A stretch of 64,000 bases of DNA from JADLFV01 sp964471555 (GTDB lineage Bacteria; Planctomycetota; Phycisphaerae; Phycisphaerales; Phycisphaeraceae). The translations under genes and the position numbers were made by a program. Below, piece by piece: positions 1-8,615 of the stretch. The stretch is from assembly GCA_964471555.1 (NCBI GenBank), contig CAYYGM010000006.1, positions 1 through 64,000 on the forward strand, read 5' to 3'. Position 1 is the first letter of the stretch; each line of letters opens with the position of its first letter. The notes beneath the pieces are model-generated. The model did no database searches, had not been told where the DNA came from, and saw only the letters and a program-made list of their open reading frames with translations.

Positions 1-2
1 CG

Positions 3-230
3 GCCGGGCGGATTCTCTCACAAAGTCTGGCTCAAGATTCGGGGAGGGGGTCATTGGGCAACGGTGTGCACGCTCGCCGCTCCAGCGGTTCATGGGCCTT
101 TGAAAAAGCAGCCATTATCCCCTCCGCAGACGATTTTATGGACGACTTCGGCCCGGTGTACGACAAAGTGGAGGCAGATACATTGCTTAAGGAAGCCATT
201 GCAGCCTTTTCATCGCAGCACCGGCACTAA
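3..230 (+). CDS. C-terminal end of an unknown protein (5' end outside window)
   Basis: An open frame runs in from the window edge to TAA at 228-230 and gives about 75 residues. The end reads like a real soluble protein: an acidic stretch (ADDFMDDFGPVYDKVEAD) is followed by a short amphipathic helix and a His-rich C-terminus. No ATG is placed to start a complete gene. I do not recognise the family. It precedes two AT-rich orphan genes on the same strand, so the three may form one acquired block. Confidence 0.45.
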   Translation, partial: AGRILSQSLAQDSGRGSLGNGVHARRSSGSWAFEKAAIIPSADDFMDDFGPVYDKVEADTLLKEAIAAFSSQHRH

Positions 231-296
231 TCGAATGGGTGTGAAGAGAGTTAACCCCCACCAAGGTCACATCATCACTATTCGAGGCAAACCAAT

Positions 297-566
297 ATGT
301 TGAGCGAAGCAACAGAGTCAAAGCTGCAATCATGGCTCAGTGCGGGCACATGGCACACTTCACACGACAGTGACATGGGGCGGTGGTACGACTTTGTAAA
401 CCAGTATCAGCATGACCACGGTTTCACTATTGACGAAACTGTCTTGCGTGAACACATTGAACATAAAATTGAAGGATGTATTAATGAGGATATTCGTGAG
501 ATTATTCGTCGCAGAATAAGTCTTGCGTACAATATTCTTGACTTTTTGCGGCGCACAAGGCGATGA
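297..566 (+). CDS. small hypothetical protein
   Basis: This 89-residue protein starts at ATG 297, 66 bases after the stop of the upstream partial gene. It has no signal peptide or membrane segment. The middle is rich in His and acidic residues, and the C-terminal third (about 60-89) is a basic amphipathic helix with RRRIS and RRTRR runs. Base composition is clearly more AT-rich than the rest of the window, as in its two neighbours, which suggests horizontal acquisition. I do not recognise the family. The coherent amino-acid composition makes a real gene more likely than a chance frame. Confidence 0.55.
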   Translation: MLSEATESKLQSWLSAGTWHTSHDSDMGRWYDFVNQYQHDHGFTIDETVLREHIEHKIEGCINEDIREIIRRRISLAYNILDFLRRTRR

Positions 567-743
567 TTTTCTTGTCTCACTGCTGGCTTCTTATTTTGGC
601 AAACAGTAACGTGGGCAGATTATGTATTTTTCACACGTCTATATGAAGGCATGGCCATCAATAAGCACAGTTGCACAGTAGATAAACTGAAAGCATAAAA
701 CTAGAAGAGTTGCAGGTAAAAACCCACTGGTGTTTACAATTAC

Positions 744-1346
744 ATGTTGATGCGTCAGGATGTGCGCATGCGATTCACTACAAAACTTTTTCGAGGCAGT
801 CAGCCAGTAATTGTGAACGGAGCTCCCCTTTGCCTCGGCCATCTAATCTTGATGATTCATGGCGCAGCCAAGAGTAACATGGATGACTGGCAGCAATTAA
901 TAGACTTGGCTGATCAGGTTTTTGAGAAAATTGATGGCGCAACTCCTGCGGATGCAATCTTGCCTGCCTTTGACCGTGCTTTCCACTACCGTTTCACCGG
1001 CATTGGGGCATGGGGGGCTGGAAATGTTAATGGGATGCTCGAAATGTTGTTTCAGGGTGATTGTTTTTTACAGGCCGGGGTCCAGGTATCTATCAGCCGT
1101 GTAAAGCTCTTTGGTTCTAAGCGAAGTGTTTCAAATGTCATCAGCGAATTGACTTCAACAGTTGAGGCGATTTATTCCCAGTCTTTATCTACACCGGTAG
1201 ATACTGGCAATGGAGCTTTTACACAAATCTCCGATAATGCATCCCTTTGTTACTTGAGTGTCATGCCCACAGATCCTCCCATCATCACCTGCAGAATTGG
1301 CAATCGTGCCATATGGGATCATGTCGAATCTCATTTTGGCACCTAA
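744..1346 (+). CDS. hypothetical protein
   Basis: The open frame gives up to 200 residues from ATG 744. In-frame ATGs at 753, 768, 852 and 879 are alternatives. The last would begin MDDWQQLIDLADQVFEKI, which looks like a natural helical N-terminus, so the true protein may be about 155 residues. It has no signal peptide, membrane segment or recognised motif. Composition is AT-rich like the gene upstream. An immunity-type orphan downstream of a larger protein is possible, but that is only inferred from position and composition. Confidence 0.5.
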   Translation: MLMRQDVRMRFTTKLFRGSQPVIVNGAPLCLGHLILMIHGAAKSNMDDWQQLIDLADQVFEKIDGATPADAILPAFDRAFHYRFTGIGAWGAGNVNGMLEMLFQGDCFLQAGVQVSISRVKLFGSKRSVSNVISELTSTVEAIYSQSLSTPVDTGNGAFTQISDNASLCYLSVMPTDPPIITCRIGNRAIWDHVESHFGT

Positions 1347-1425
1347 TATTCAACCGCATGGTGAATGCTACCACGTTCATAGGGTAATGCGTAAACCTTA
1401 GAAAAGTACCGGTTCCTACTGCCTT

Positions 1426-1447
1426 CCGGCGAGACGTAGCTCGCCGG
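1426..1447. repeat. short palindromic repeat CCGGCGAG-N6-CTCGCCGG, copy 1
   Basis: A perfect 8-bp stem with a 6-base loop lies between the convergent ends of the 744-1346 gene and the lptD-like gene. The same two arms with the same loop length recur at 24623-24644. It could end transcription from both sides, although no T-tract follows. Two copies in 64 kb point to a dispersed repeat rather than a simple terminator. Confidence 0.6.
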
Positions 1448-1500
1448 CTGTTGGGTGTCACTTATCACCTATCCCCTAAACCCTACTCCCTACTGCCTGC

Positions 1501-4500
1501 CTACCGATTGCGACTATCCGTCGTATCGATCAGGCGCAACGAGCGGGTGCGGCCGCCGAGGCCTTCGGGGATCAGGAGGAAGCCGACGGCGGTTTCGTTG
1601 TCGATGTCGTCGATGCTGGCGGTGATCAGGAAACGCCAACGGGGGAGCTTGCGTTCGACGTGCATGGAGAACTGACGTTGAGCGGTGTCGGACAAGTCGA
1701 GGCGCTGGGCGAAGCCGACGGCGTATTTGGTGGTGAGCTGATAGTCGAAGCCGTAGGTCAGCAGTTGGCTGTCGAGGATGGGCAGTTCGTTGTAGTCGAT
1801 GAAGGTGCTGAGGCGCGGGGTGTGCTGCATGGTGGCCCCGACGCGCCACTGGGCGGTCTGGTCATCTTCGAGGTTCTGCGTCAGTTCGCCGGTGAGGGCG
1901 AAGGCGTCGGTGACCATCCAGAGCAGTCGGGAGTAGAAGTGATCGCTGCCGGTGGTCAGTTCGGGACGATAGTCGAAGTAGCGGGCCAGTTCGACATCGG
2001 TCTGCGAGTCATTGCCGCGCAGGACCAAATCGGTGTCGAGCACGATCCAGTCCACGCTGCGCCAGCGGCCTTCACCGCCGCGCTGGGTCTGTAACGTGTT
2101 GCGCAGGCCGAGGCGAACGCCGGTAGCGTCGTCGATGCGCTCGACGTCGTTGTCGAAATACGGCAAATCCTCGATGTTCATCGTGGAGTAGCCGCTCCAG
2201 ATGTCCAGCGAGGGGGTGATGACGTGGCGCAGGCGGTGGATGTCGAGTATCTGGCTTTCGACGTCGGCTGCTTCGGAGTGGAAGTCGCCGCTGATGCGTG
2301 TGCCCACCATGCCCCAGAGGCGCATTTGATCGCCGCTGCCGCTGTAATCGTTGAAATCCTCGTCGTAGGCGGTGACGCGGCCGACGGCATAGGGCGTGAC
2401 GTTGAACGGGCCGAACTCAAGTGGGAGCGACAATTCCTGGCGTGTATCGAAGCGATCGACCCAGCCCAGGGGCACGCCCATGGCATCGAGGTTGTCGCGG
2501 AAGGTGGTGGTGCGGGGGAAGCCGAACAGGTCGAGTGAGGTGGGCACACGGAAGCCGCGATCGAGCGGGCGATCTTCGCCGCCGTTGATGCGCATGCGGC
2601 TGATGCGGTTGTCACTGAACCAGGTGACGCGATCGTCGAACAGGCTGGTGCCGGTGCTGTCGTAGCGCAGCTCGGGGAGTTTATCCACGCTGTAGCCGGG
2701 CGACTGGAGCGTGGTCAATTGCGGCGTGAAGTTATTCAGGTCGTAGCTGGCCTTCATGGACAGCACCGCTTCGTCCATGCGCTTCTCGAAGTAGATCGAG
2801 GTTTCGTAGGTTCTGGCTTCATCGGCCTGCGACTCGAAGAACTCTTCGAGGAAGGTTTCGTCGGAGACGTAAGCGCCTTCCAGTGAAAGCTCCCAGTCAT
2901 CTTCCAGCAGTTGGCGGTGCTGCCAGTGGAAGAAGCCGCGCATGTCATCATCGTGTTTGATGAGGTTGCGGCCGCCGATGTCATCCTCGCCGCTGTCCAT
3001 GGGCAGCAGGTAGGAATCGACGTGGCCGAAGAACTGATCGCGGTCGTAATCGCCGGCCAAACCGACGGCCGGGCCGTGATCGCCCTGGTAATCCAGCAGC
3101 AGGCGGCCGTCCACGCCTTCGGGTGCTTCCTTGCCGGCCAGGGCGAACAGATCCCAGGTGGTTTCGACCTTGGGCCCGCGTGTATCGGAATAGGAAGCGC
3201 TGGCCCGGCGCAGCGGCACGTTGCGATTCTGGATCGCAGCATAGGGCCAGTACGCAACGGGCAGGTTGTTGACGCGCAACGTGCCGTGCTCGATGGCCGC
3301 GACATCAGGGCCACCGCTGTCGGCCGGCTGCTCCAAGGTCAAACGCTCAGCGCCGATCGCCACATGGGGCACGCCGAACTCGCTGGTGGTCAGCAGGGCT
3401 TTGTCGGCCTCGAAGCTGTGCCGCGAATTCTGTCGCACCAACTGGGCCCGCAGGTAGAGCGGGATCTGGCGCTTGACGTCCCAGGTGTACATCACCGCAT
3501 CCAGCAGCACCGCCTTGTTGCGCTTGGGATCGTAAAAGGCGCGAGGGCAGCGCACGGTGTACGTGCCGTCGGTGATGATGGCGTTGTCTTCGAGGTAGAT
3601 GCCGCCGACCTGGGCAGCTTCGGTCTGTCGCCCCGCTACTGCACCCTGCACGTCGCCCTCGATGAAGATCACCGCCTTCTGGGCTTCCAGCGTCATGGTG
3701 ATGTTCTTCTGATAGTCGGTGTACGCCACGCGCACATTGCCGACCAGGGACACCACGTTCTGCTCAGCGGAGGCCCACAGGCGATCGGCGGTGAACTGCA
3801 CGACCGCCTTGGCCGGGAGAATGGTCTGATCGACCGCCCCCGGAACAAGTGGTTCCTGGGTTTTGCCCGCGGGTTGATCCGTGCGCTGCGGCAGCTTGGC
3901 AACCTGCTGGGTCAACTGCTGCTCGGCGATCTGCTGGCGGCGCTGCTGGCGAAGCTGCTGCATCTCCGGCGTAAACAGCGGCGCGGCGGCAGTCGATTCC
4001 ACATTCTCGGCGGCATCGGCCAGACGCTGACGATGCTCGGCAATGCGGGCGGCGGCGGCGGCGACCAGCGGATCGTCGGGGGCCTGATCGACATGCTCAA
4101 GCAGCGAGCTATCCAGCAGCAGGTTGCCGGTGGTCGAAGCGGTCACCAGCAGACCGGGGCCTTCGGCCTGGATGCGTCCCGCGCCGTGCAGAGTACGCGC
4201 CTGATCGAAGTAGATCGCCAGGTGCCGAATCATGCGGCGATAGCGCGTTTCGGTATCGACCCGCACCACCACGCGCTGGCCGCGGAAGCCGTAGGTTCCC
4301 AGTTGAAAAGTGACGTCGCCTTCCAGCAGCAGCAGTTGAATGTCATCCTGCGTCCAGGCGGTGGCCTTGTCCGCGACAAAGGTGGCGTCGGCGGTGACCA
4401 CCGGATCAGCCAGCGGCGCATCGACGCGGGGCAGCGGTCCCTCGAACGAGGTGGATGCCAAGGCCCGAACCGTCAGCAGTCCCAGCAGGGCCAGGACCAT

Positions 4501-4503
4501 CAT
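1501..4503 (-). CDS. lptD: LptD-like LPS-assembly outer-membrane protein
   Basis: The product is about 1000 residues, longer than the roughly 780 of E. coli LptD. By homology it would be the outer-membrane beta-barrel that inserts lipopolysaccharide into the outer leaflet. From ATG 4503 the protein opens with a hydrophobic export segment (MMVLALLGLLTVRALAS). The frame stays open upstream to GTG 4644, which would overlap the preceding gene by 44 bases; GTG 4584 would give a more basic signal-peptide n-region. An OstA/LptA-like jellyroll segment lies around residues 230-340. A long C-terminal part rich in aromatic, Asp and Asn residues in alternating strands fits the barrel. A Gln-rich linker precedes the jellyroll. 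The start is uncertain; the family call is fairly secure and agrees with lpxB at 17.2 kb. Confidence 0.8.
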   Translation of the reverse strand: MMVLALLGLLTVRALASTSFEGPLPRVDAPLADPVVTADATFVADKATAWTQDDIQLLLLEGDVTFQLGTYGFRGQRVVVRVDTETRYRRMIRHLAIYFDQARTLHGAGRIQAEGPGLLVTASTTGNLLLDSSLLEHVDQAPDDPLVAAAAARIAEHRQRLADAAENVESTAAAPLFTPEMQQLRQQRRQQIAEQQLTQQVAKLPQRTDQPAGKTQEPLVPGAVDQTILPAKAVVQFTADRLWASAEQNVVSLVGNVRVAYTDYQKNITMTLEAQKAVIFIEGDVQGAVAGRQTEAAQVGGIYLEDNAIITDGTYTVRCPRAFYDPKRNKAVLLDAVMYTWDVKRQIPLYLRAQLVRQNSRHSFEADKALLTTSEFGVPHVAIGAERLTLEQPADSGGPDVAAIEHGTLRVNNLPVAYWPYAAIQNRNVPLRRASASYSDTRGPKVETTWDLFALAGKEAPEGVDGRLLLDYQGDHGPAVGLAGDYDRDQFFGHVDSYLLPMDSGEDDIGGRNLIKHDDDMRGFFHWQHRQLLEDDWELSLEGAYVSDETFLEEFFESQADEARTYETSIYFEKRMDEAVLSMKASYDLNNFTPQLTTLQSPGYSVDKLPELRYDSTGTSLFDDRVTWFSDNRISRMRINGGEDRPLDRGFRVPTSLDLFGFPRTTTFRDNLDAMGVPLGWVDRFDTRQELSLPLEFGPFNVTPYAVGRVTAYDEDFNDYSGSGDQMRLWGMVGTRISGDFHSEAADVESQILDIHRLRHVITPSLDIWSGYSTMNIEDLPYFDNDVERIDDATGVRLGLRNTLQTQRGGEGRWRSVDWIVLDTDLVLRGNDSQTDVELARYFDYRPELTTGSDHFYSRLLWMVTDAFALTGELTQNLEDDQTAQWRVGATMQHTPRLSTFIDYNELPILDSQLLTYGFDYQLTTKYAVGFAQRLDLSDTAQRQFSMHVERKLPRWRFLITASIDDIDNETAVGFLLIPEGLGGRTRSLRLIDTTDSRNR

Positions 4504-4600
4504 CAATGGACAGGCGGCACGGGCAGCGCCGTAGCGCGGGCGGCAGCAGCGAGCGTCATGTTGCGGCGTTCGTATGCCAGGCACAGCGGCGAATATACGT

Positions 4601-5302
4601 TCAACCCCCTTCGACCGCCACCCCCGCCCCCGGAAGTTTCTCACGACGCGAAAGTTCCGTTTGCAGGCGCGAGGCGGGCTGATCCGACAGCACCACGATC
4701 TGCCACAGGTCGATGGCTGACAGTTTGAAACGGTACTGCACCTGCAGGCTGAGATCCTGGCCGCGCAGGCACTCTGCCATGCTCAGGTCGCTGCGCCAGC
4801 CGATGCGGACGAACAGCGGATTCAGCGCCCGTTCGATCGTGGCCACCATCAGGTTGCCGGCCAGAAAATGGTTGAGCACCACAATGCGCCCACCCGGTTT
4901 GACCAGTCGCTGCGCCCAATGCAGCAGCTTCTGCGGGTCGGACACCACGCTGATGACGTGCGTGATCATGACATGATCGAAACTGTGATCGGCAAAGGGC
5001 GGGCGCATAGCGTCGCCCTGCACCAGGGTGCAGTGGTTCAGTTGTTGCTTGTCGATTTTCCTGGCTGCCTTGTGCAGCATGCCGGAGGACAGGTCGATGC
5101 CGACGACGCTGACGTTTTTCGGATAGTGCTCGAAGGTCATGCCGGTGCCGACGCCCAGGTCGAGCACGCGATCACCGGGGTGAAGGCGAAGCTGCTGCAC
5201 CGCGGCCCGCTGGCGCTGGCGAACCAGGGAACCGAAACTGTAATCGTAGAACTTGGCCCACAGGTCGTAGATCGATCCCGTGACTTGCTCGGTCATCCGC
5301 AT
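4601..5302 (-). CDS. class I SAM-dependent methyltransferase (UbiE/PmtA-like)
   Basis: This 233-residue protein has a Rossmann methyltransferase fold. The SAM-binding motif I is VLDLGVGTGMT at about residues 46-56, the acidic motif II is GIDLS, and motif IV lies near HVMITHV. The N-terminal YDLWAKFYDYSFG resembles phosphatidylethanolamine N-methyltransferases and UbiE-type enzymes. An AAGGAG ribosome-binding site sits 7 bases before ATG 5302, which fixes the start. The gene runs directly into the lptD-like gene on the same strand. Substrate is unknown; lipid or quinone methylation is plausible, and a second lipid-type methyltransferase is nearby at 5618-6208. Confidence 0.75.
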   Translation of the reverse strand: MRMTEQVTGSIYDLWAKFYDYSFGSLVRQRQRAAVQQLRLHPGDRVLDLGVGTGMTFEHYPKNVSVVGIDLSSGMLHKAARKIDKQQLNHCTLVQGDAMRPPFADHSFDHVMITHVISVVSDPQKLLHWAQRLVKPGGRIVVLNHFLAGNLMVATIERALNPLFVRIGWRSDLSMAECLRGQDLSLQVQYRFKLSAIDLWQIVVLSDQPASRLQTELSRREKLPGAGVAVEGG

Positions 5303-5364
5303 GAATTTCTCCTTGATCGCGGCTATCAGGATAACTCGCGTTCGCTGTCACTACAATGTCAGGC

Positions 5365-5562
5365 ATGAAGATCACCGTCAACGGCCAAACCCGCCGGACT
5401 GAGGCCCGCACCGTGGCAGAATTACTCGCGGAAATGGGGATGGCGGGCAAACCCGTAGCTGTGGAACGCAACAAGCAGGTGGTGCCCCGCCGCGATCACG
5501 AGCGGACGGAGCTGGCCGAGGGCGACGTGCTGGAACTGGTCACGCTGGTGGGCGGCGGTTGA
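5365..5562 (+). CDS. thiS: sulfur carrier protein ThiS
   Basis: This is a small beta-grasp protein of 65 residues beginning MKITVNGQ and ending in VGGG. The C-terminal Gly-Gly is the site that is adenylated and thiocarboxylated to deliver sulfur for the thiazole ring of thiamine. An ATG 9 bases upstream (5356) is in frame and could be used instead. The partner thiazole synthase gene thiG lies 2.2 kb downstream on the same strand, separated by two genes on the opposite strand, which is an unusual arrangement. Confidence 0.88.
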   Translation: MKITVNGQTRRTEARTVAELLAEMGMAGKPVAVERNKQVVPRRDHERTELAEGDVLELVTLVGGG

Positions 5563-5572
5563 AGCTTGCGAG

Positions 5573-5622
5573 TTTAGCGGGCGAGCTTGCTCGCCCTGTG
5601 CCGAGCAAGCTCGGCGGCTAAA
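5573..5622. repeat. cruciform repeat with two CTTG/CAAG-loop hairpins
   Basis: The outer arms TTTAGC (5573-5578) and GCTAAA (5617-5622) enclose two perfect hairpins: GGGCGAG-CTTG-CTCGCCC (5579-5596) and GCCGAG-CAAG-CTCGGC (5600-5615). The element lies between the convergent thiS and methyltransferase genes and supplies the stop codon of the latter. A related CTTG-loop hairpin occurs at 62700-62717. A bidirectional terminator or REP-like role is likely. Confidence 0.65.
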
Positions 5623-6208
5623 CGTAGCGCTTCCAGGTCAGCACGTAGGCCGGGGGCAGATTGCGCAGCACGGCCGCACTTCGCCGGCAAGGCCCGAACA
5701 GTTGTGACATGCGTTTGCGAAAGCGCACCGCCGTGGGCAGCGGGTACGCATGCACATACTGAAACGTGCGAAACTCCGCACCCGGCCCGATCAACTGATC
5801 CAGGTTGGCGATCACCGCATCCTGCACCGTCGGCGGCAGACTGGCAAAAGGCAAGCCGCACAGCACCGCCCGCACCGGCGGCAGCTTTTTTTCCTGGTGA
5901 AATCGTGCTGCATGCTCGGCCGAACCATGCACGAAGTCCGCCTGCGGATAGCGGCCGCGCAGCAATGTCACGAACTTCTCATCCAGTTCGATGCCCATGT
6001 AGGAAGCGCCCGTGGGCAAAGCTGCGAGGATGGCCGCGGTGAACGGGCCGGTGCCGGGTCCGAACTCGATCAACGTCTGGCCGGGCTGCACGTTCAGATC
6101 GCGCACCATCTGCCGGGCAAGGGCGGGCGAACTGGGCGCCACCGCGCCGACCCGGGCCGGGTGACGCAGAAAAGCCTTGAGAAATCCGATGCCGTCGGTG
6201 CGGGTCAT
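5618..6208 (-). CDS. phospholipid N-methyltransferase-like protein
   Basis: The 196-residue protein opens with GFLKAFLRHPARVGAVAPSS, typical of the COG3963 phospholipid N-methyltransferase group. The SAM motif I follows as LIEFGPGTGPFT at about residues 47-58. The acidic motif II is GIELDEKF, and CGLPFASLP matches the motif IV region of this group. It is predicted to methylate phosphatidylethanolamine or a related lipid at the membrane. Its stop codon lies inside the cruciform repeat at 5573-5622. No clear ribosome-binding site precedes ATG 6208. The exact substrate cannot be read from the sequence. Confidence 0.75.
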   Translation of the reverse strand: MTRTDGIGFLKAFLRHPARVGAVAPSSPALARQMVRDLNVQPGQTLIEFGPGTGPFTAAILAALPTGASYMGIELDEKFVTLLRGRYPQADFVHGSAEHAARFHQEKKLPPVRAVLCGLPFASLPPTVQDAVIANLDQLIGPGAEFRTFQYVHAYPLPTAVRFRKRMSQLFGPCRRSAAVLRNLPPAYVLTWKRYV

Positions 6209-6216
6209 GGTTCAAC

Positions 6217-7650
6217 TCAAAACGGATGATAACGCGGCAGGCGCGATCGGCTCGCCAGCAACGATCGGCGCAGCAGACGCAACCGCATCTGTGACAACAG
6301 TTCGCCATACTGCGGATCGCTCGCGCAATTGACCAACTCCGCTCCGCCGTCCACGCTCAGGTCGTAGAGCACCTCCGTGCCCTGCGGCTCGTAGCGCAGG
6401 TACTTGGCCTGTTTCGTGCGCAGCATGGCCGCCCCGCTGTCGTAATACGCCAGCACATCCTCGCGTCCGGCCGGTTGCTCGCCTGCCAGCAGTGCGGCCG
6501 ACATGTCGCGCCCCGGCATCACCTGCGGCACGTGACCGCCGCACAGCCCCACGATCGTCGGCAGCACGTCGATCAACTCGGTCAAACCGGCACAATCGCG
6601 CCGCTGTGAGCCGAAGCCCGCCGGCCAGTGCATCACCAGCGGCACGCGCATCACCTGGTCGTAGTAGGCATAGCTCTTGTGCGTCAGGCCGTGATCGCCT
6701 GCAAAGTCGCCGTGATCAGAGCCGAAGATCAGCAGCGTGTCGTCGAGCATGTTCGCTTGCCGCAGCCAGCGCACCAGTTCCGCGATGGCGAAGTCCATTT
6801 CGGTGACCATCGCTGCCAGCCCGATGCGATACTGCTCGAAATCCTCATCGGTCCAGTTCTGCTTGTGGCGCAGCATCGTCGCCAACGGTTCGGGCTTGTC
6901 GCTCCACTCCTGCGCTTTGCAGATGCGCGGCGGCAGCTTACGATCCTTGCACAGCTCCCACGCTTCGCGCACCGGACGCAGCGGCGGATGCGGGTTGTAG
7001 AAACCCAGGTGCATGAACTGGCGACTGTCCGCCCGCACGCTGAGATAGCGACAGGCTGCATCGACCACCCAGCCGGCATGACTGGCCTGCCACGGGGCGT
7101 CGATCGGCTGCGGCTTGAATTCGCTTGCCATGCGATCCGTATCCGTCGAGCGCGGCACACGAAACGCGGCTGCGTACTGCGGGTACTTGCCCTCGAGCCA
7201 GTGGTAGTAGGCATCGGAGTAGTTGCCGCGTTCTTCACTGGGCCAGAAGACATCGAAGCCGTAGGCATGGCGCGGGCGGGGATCGAAGTCGAGGTTCTCG
7301 TGCGGTTGCAGATGCAGCTTGCCGATCTGGGCAGTCTGGTAGCCGGCCGCTTTCATCACGGTGGCGGCGGTGGGTTGGTAGTCCGGCGGCAGACATTGGC
7401 CGTTGTTGGTCACGCCGGTCTGCTGCGGGTACGTGCCGGTCATGAAGCTGCAACGGCTGGGCATGCACAGGGGATTCTGGGCGAAGCAATCGGTGAAGTT
7501 GACCGCTGCGTTGGTCAGTGCGTCGAGTGCGGGCGTGACCATGGCGGGGTTGCCGTTGGCGGCGATGTGATCGAAGCGCATGTGGTCGCTGGTGAGCCAG
7601 ATCACGCGCTGCGGCCGCCTGCGAGGGGAGTCGGATGCGTCGGTTGTCAT
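6217..7650 (-). CDS. type I sulfatase (formylglycine-dependent)
   Basis: The protein has about 477 residues from ATG 7650; a GTG at 7668 would add six. The sulfatase signature CMPSRCSFMTG begins at about residue 62, with the Cys that is converted to formylglycine. The metal-binding N-terminus (LTSDHMRFDH, in place of the usual DD pair) and GSDHGDFAGDHGL near the middle supply further active-site residues. No signal peptide is evident, so it may act in the cytoplasm on imported sulfated sugars. Sulfatases are abundant in marine planctomycetes. The substrate is unknown, and a maturation enzyme is not seen in this window. Confidence 0.88.
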   Translation of the reverse strand: MTTDASDSPRRRPQRVIWLTSDHMRFDHIAANGNPAMVTPALDALTNAAVNFTDCFAQNPLCMPSRCSFMTGTYPQQTGVTNNGQCLPPDYQPTAATVMKAAGYQTAQIGKLHLQPHENLDFDPRPRHAYGFDVFWPSEERGNYSDAYYHWLEGKYPQYAAAFRVPRSTDTDRMASEFKPQPIDAPWQASHAGWVVDAACRYLSVRADSRQFMHLGFYNPHPPLRPVREAWELCKDRKLPPRICKAQEWSDKPEPLATMLRHKQNWTDEDFEQYRIGLAAMVTEMDFAIAELVRWLRQANMLDDTLLIFGSDHGDFAGDHGLTHKSYAYYDQVMRVPLVMHWPAGFGSQRRDCAGLTELIDVLPTIVGLCGGHVPQVMPGRDMSAALLAGEQPAGREDVLAYYDSGAAMLRTKQAKYLRYEPQGTEVLYDLSVDGGAELVNCASDPQYGELLSQMRLRLLRRSLLASRSRLPRYHPF

Positions 7651-7741
7651 GGGCAGCCATGCTATCACGCACCCGGCGAGTTTGTTAAGCTGATGGGCTT
7701 CGGGGGCAGTAAATAACCCTTAGATCGCAAGGATTTTCGCC

Positions 7742-8596
7742 ATGTGTGCCACCGCCTCCACCGAATCGCCCGCCCTCGACGCCCCGCTGACGCTCGGCCC
7801 GCGCACGCTGACCAGCCGGCTGATCGTCGGCACCGGCAAGTATGCCGACTACCCCACCATGCAGCAGGCCCTGGACGTCTCGGGCACACAAGTGGTCACC
7901 GTGGCGGTGCGCCGCGAGCGACTGGTCAACGAGAAAGGCGAATCGCTGCTCGACTTCATCGATACGTCGCGCTACACCATTCTGCCCAACACGGCCGGCT
8001 GCTTTACCGCCGACGATGCGGTGCGCGTGGCACGGCTCGGGCGCGAGTTGCTCGATCAACTGGACAACCCCGGCAAGGACTGGGTCAAGCTGGAAGTGCT
8101 CAACGACAAGAAAACTTTGCTGCCCGATCCGCAAGGCACGCTGGAAGCGACGCGCGAGTTGGTCAAGGATGGTTTTGCCGTGCTGTGCTACACCAGCGAC
8201 GATCCGGTGATGGCCTGCAAGATCAAGGAAGCCGGGGCGACGGCCGTGATGCCGGCCGGTTCACCCATCGGCTCGGGCCAGGGCGTGCTCAACCCCAACG
8301 CCATCCGCATCATTCTTGAGTTGCTCAAGGAAGGCGATGCGAATTATCCCGTGATCGTCGATGCCGGCGTCGGCACGGCCAGTGATGTGACCATCGCCAT
8401 GGAACTGGGCGCTGACGGCGTGCTGCTGAACACCGGCATTGCTCATGCCAAGGACGCGGTGAAGATGGCCCACGCCATGCGTCACGCCTGCGCCGCCGGC
8501 CGATTGGCGTATCTGTCCGGCCGCATCCCCAAAAAACTCTACGCCACCGCCAGCTCCCCCTGGTCCGGTGTCATCAGCTACATCCCGGGCGAATGA
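7742..8596 (+). CDS. thiG: thiazole synthase ThiG
   Basis: This 284-residue TIM-barrel protein makes the thiazole phosphate moiety of thiamine from deoxyxylulose phosphate, dehydroglycine and the sulfur on ThiS-thiocarboxylate. The Schiff-base Lys is at about residue 116 (DWVKLEVL). The phosphate-binding MPAGSPIGSGQG, NPNAI and DAGVGTASD motifs are intact. An AAGGA box lies 8 bases before ATG 7742. The first 20 residues extend beyond the usual start. No thiamine riboswitch is visible in the short upstream region. thiS is 2.2 kb upstream; other thi genes are outside the window. Confidence 0.93.
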   Translation: MCATASTESPALDAPLTLGPRTLTSRLIVGTGKYADYPTMQQALDVSGTQVVTVAVRRERLVNEKGESLLDFIDTSRYTILPNTAGCFTADDAVRVARLGRELLDQLDNPGKDWVKLEVLNDKKTLLPDPQGTLEATRELVKDGFAVLCYTSDDPVMACKIKEAGATAVMPAGSPIGSGQGVLNPNAIRIILELLKEGDANYPVIVDAGVGTASDVTIAMELGADGVLLNTGIAHAKDAVKMAHAMRHACAAGRLAYLSGRIPKKLYATASSPWSGVISYIPGE

Positions 8597-8615
8597 GGCG
8601 CGTTATAATCCTTGC

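Noticed and set aside
2911..4728. 605-residue open frame on the plus strand opposite the lptD-like gene
   Set aside because: It is antisense to a gene with clear LptD features. Its composition (runs of Val, Ala, Gly, Gln and Arg) is typical of the shadow frame of a GC-rich gene, with no motif of its own.
5303..5364. TPP riboswitch ahead of thiS or thiG
   Set aside because: The leaders are short (about 50-75 bases), and neither has the conserved thi-box elements.
6628..7716. 362-residue open frame on the plus strand
   Set aside because: It is antisense to the sulfatase, whose catalytic motif is clear.
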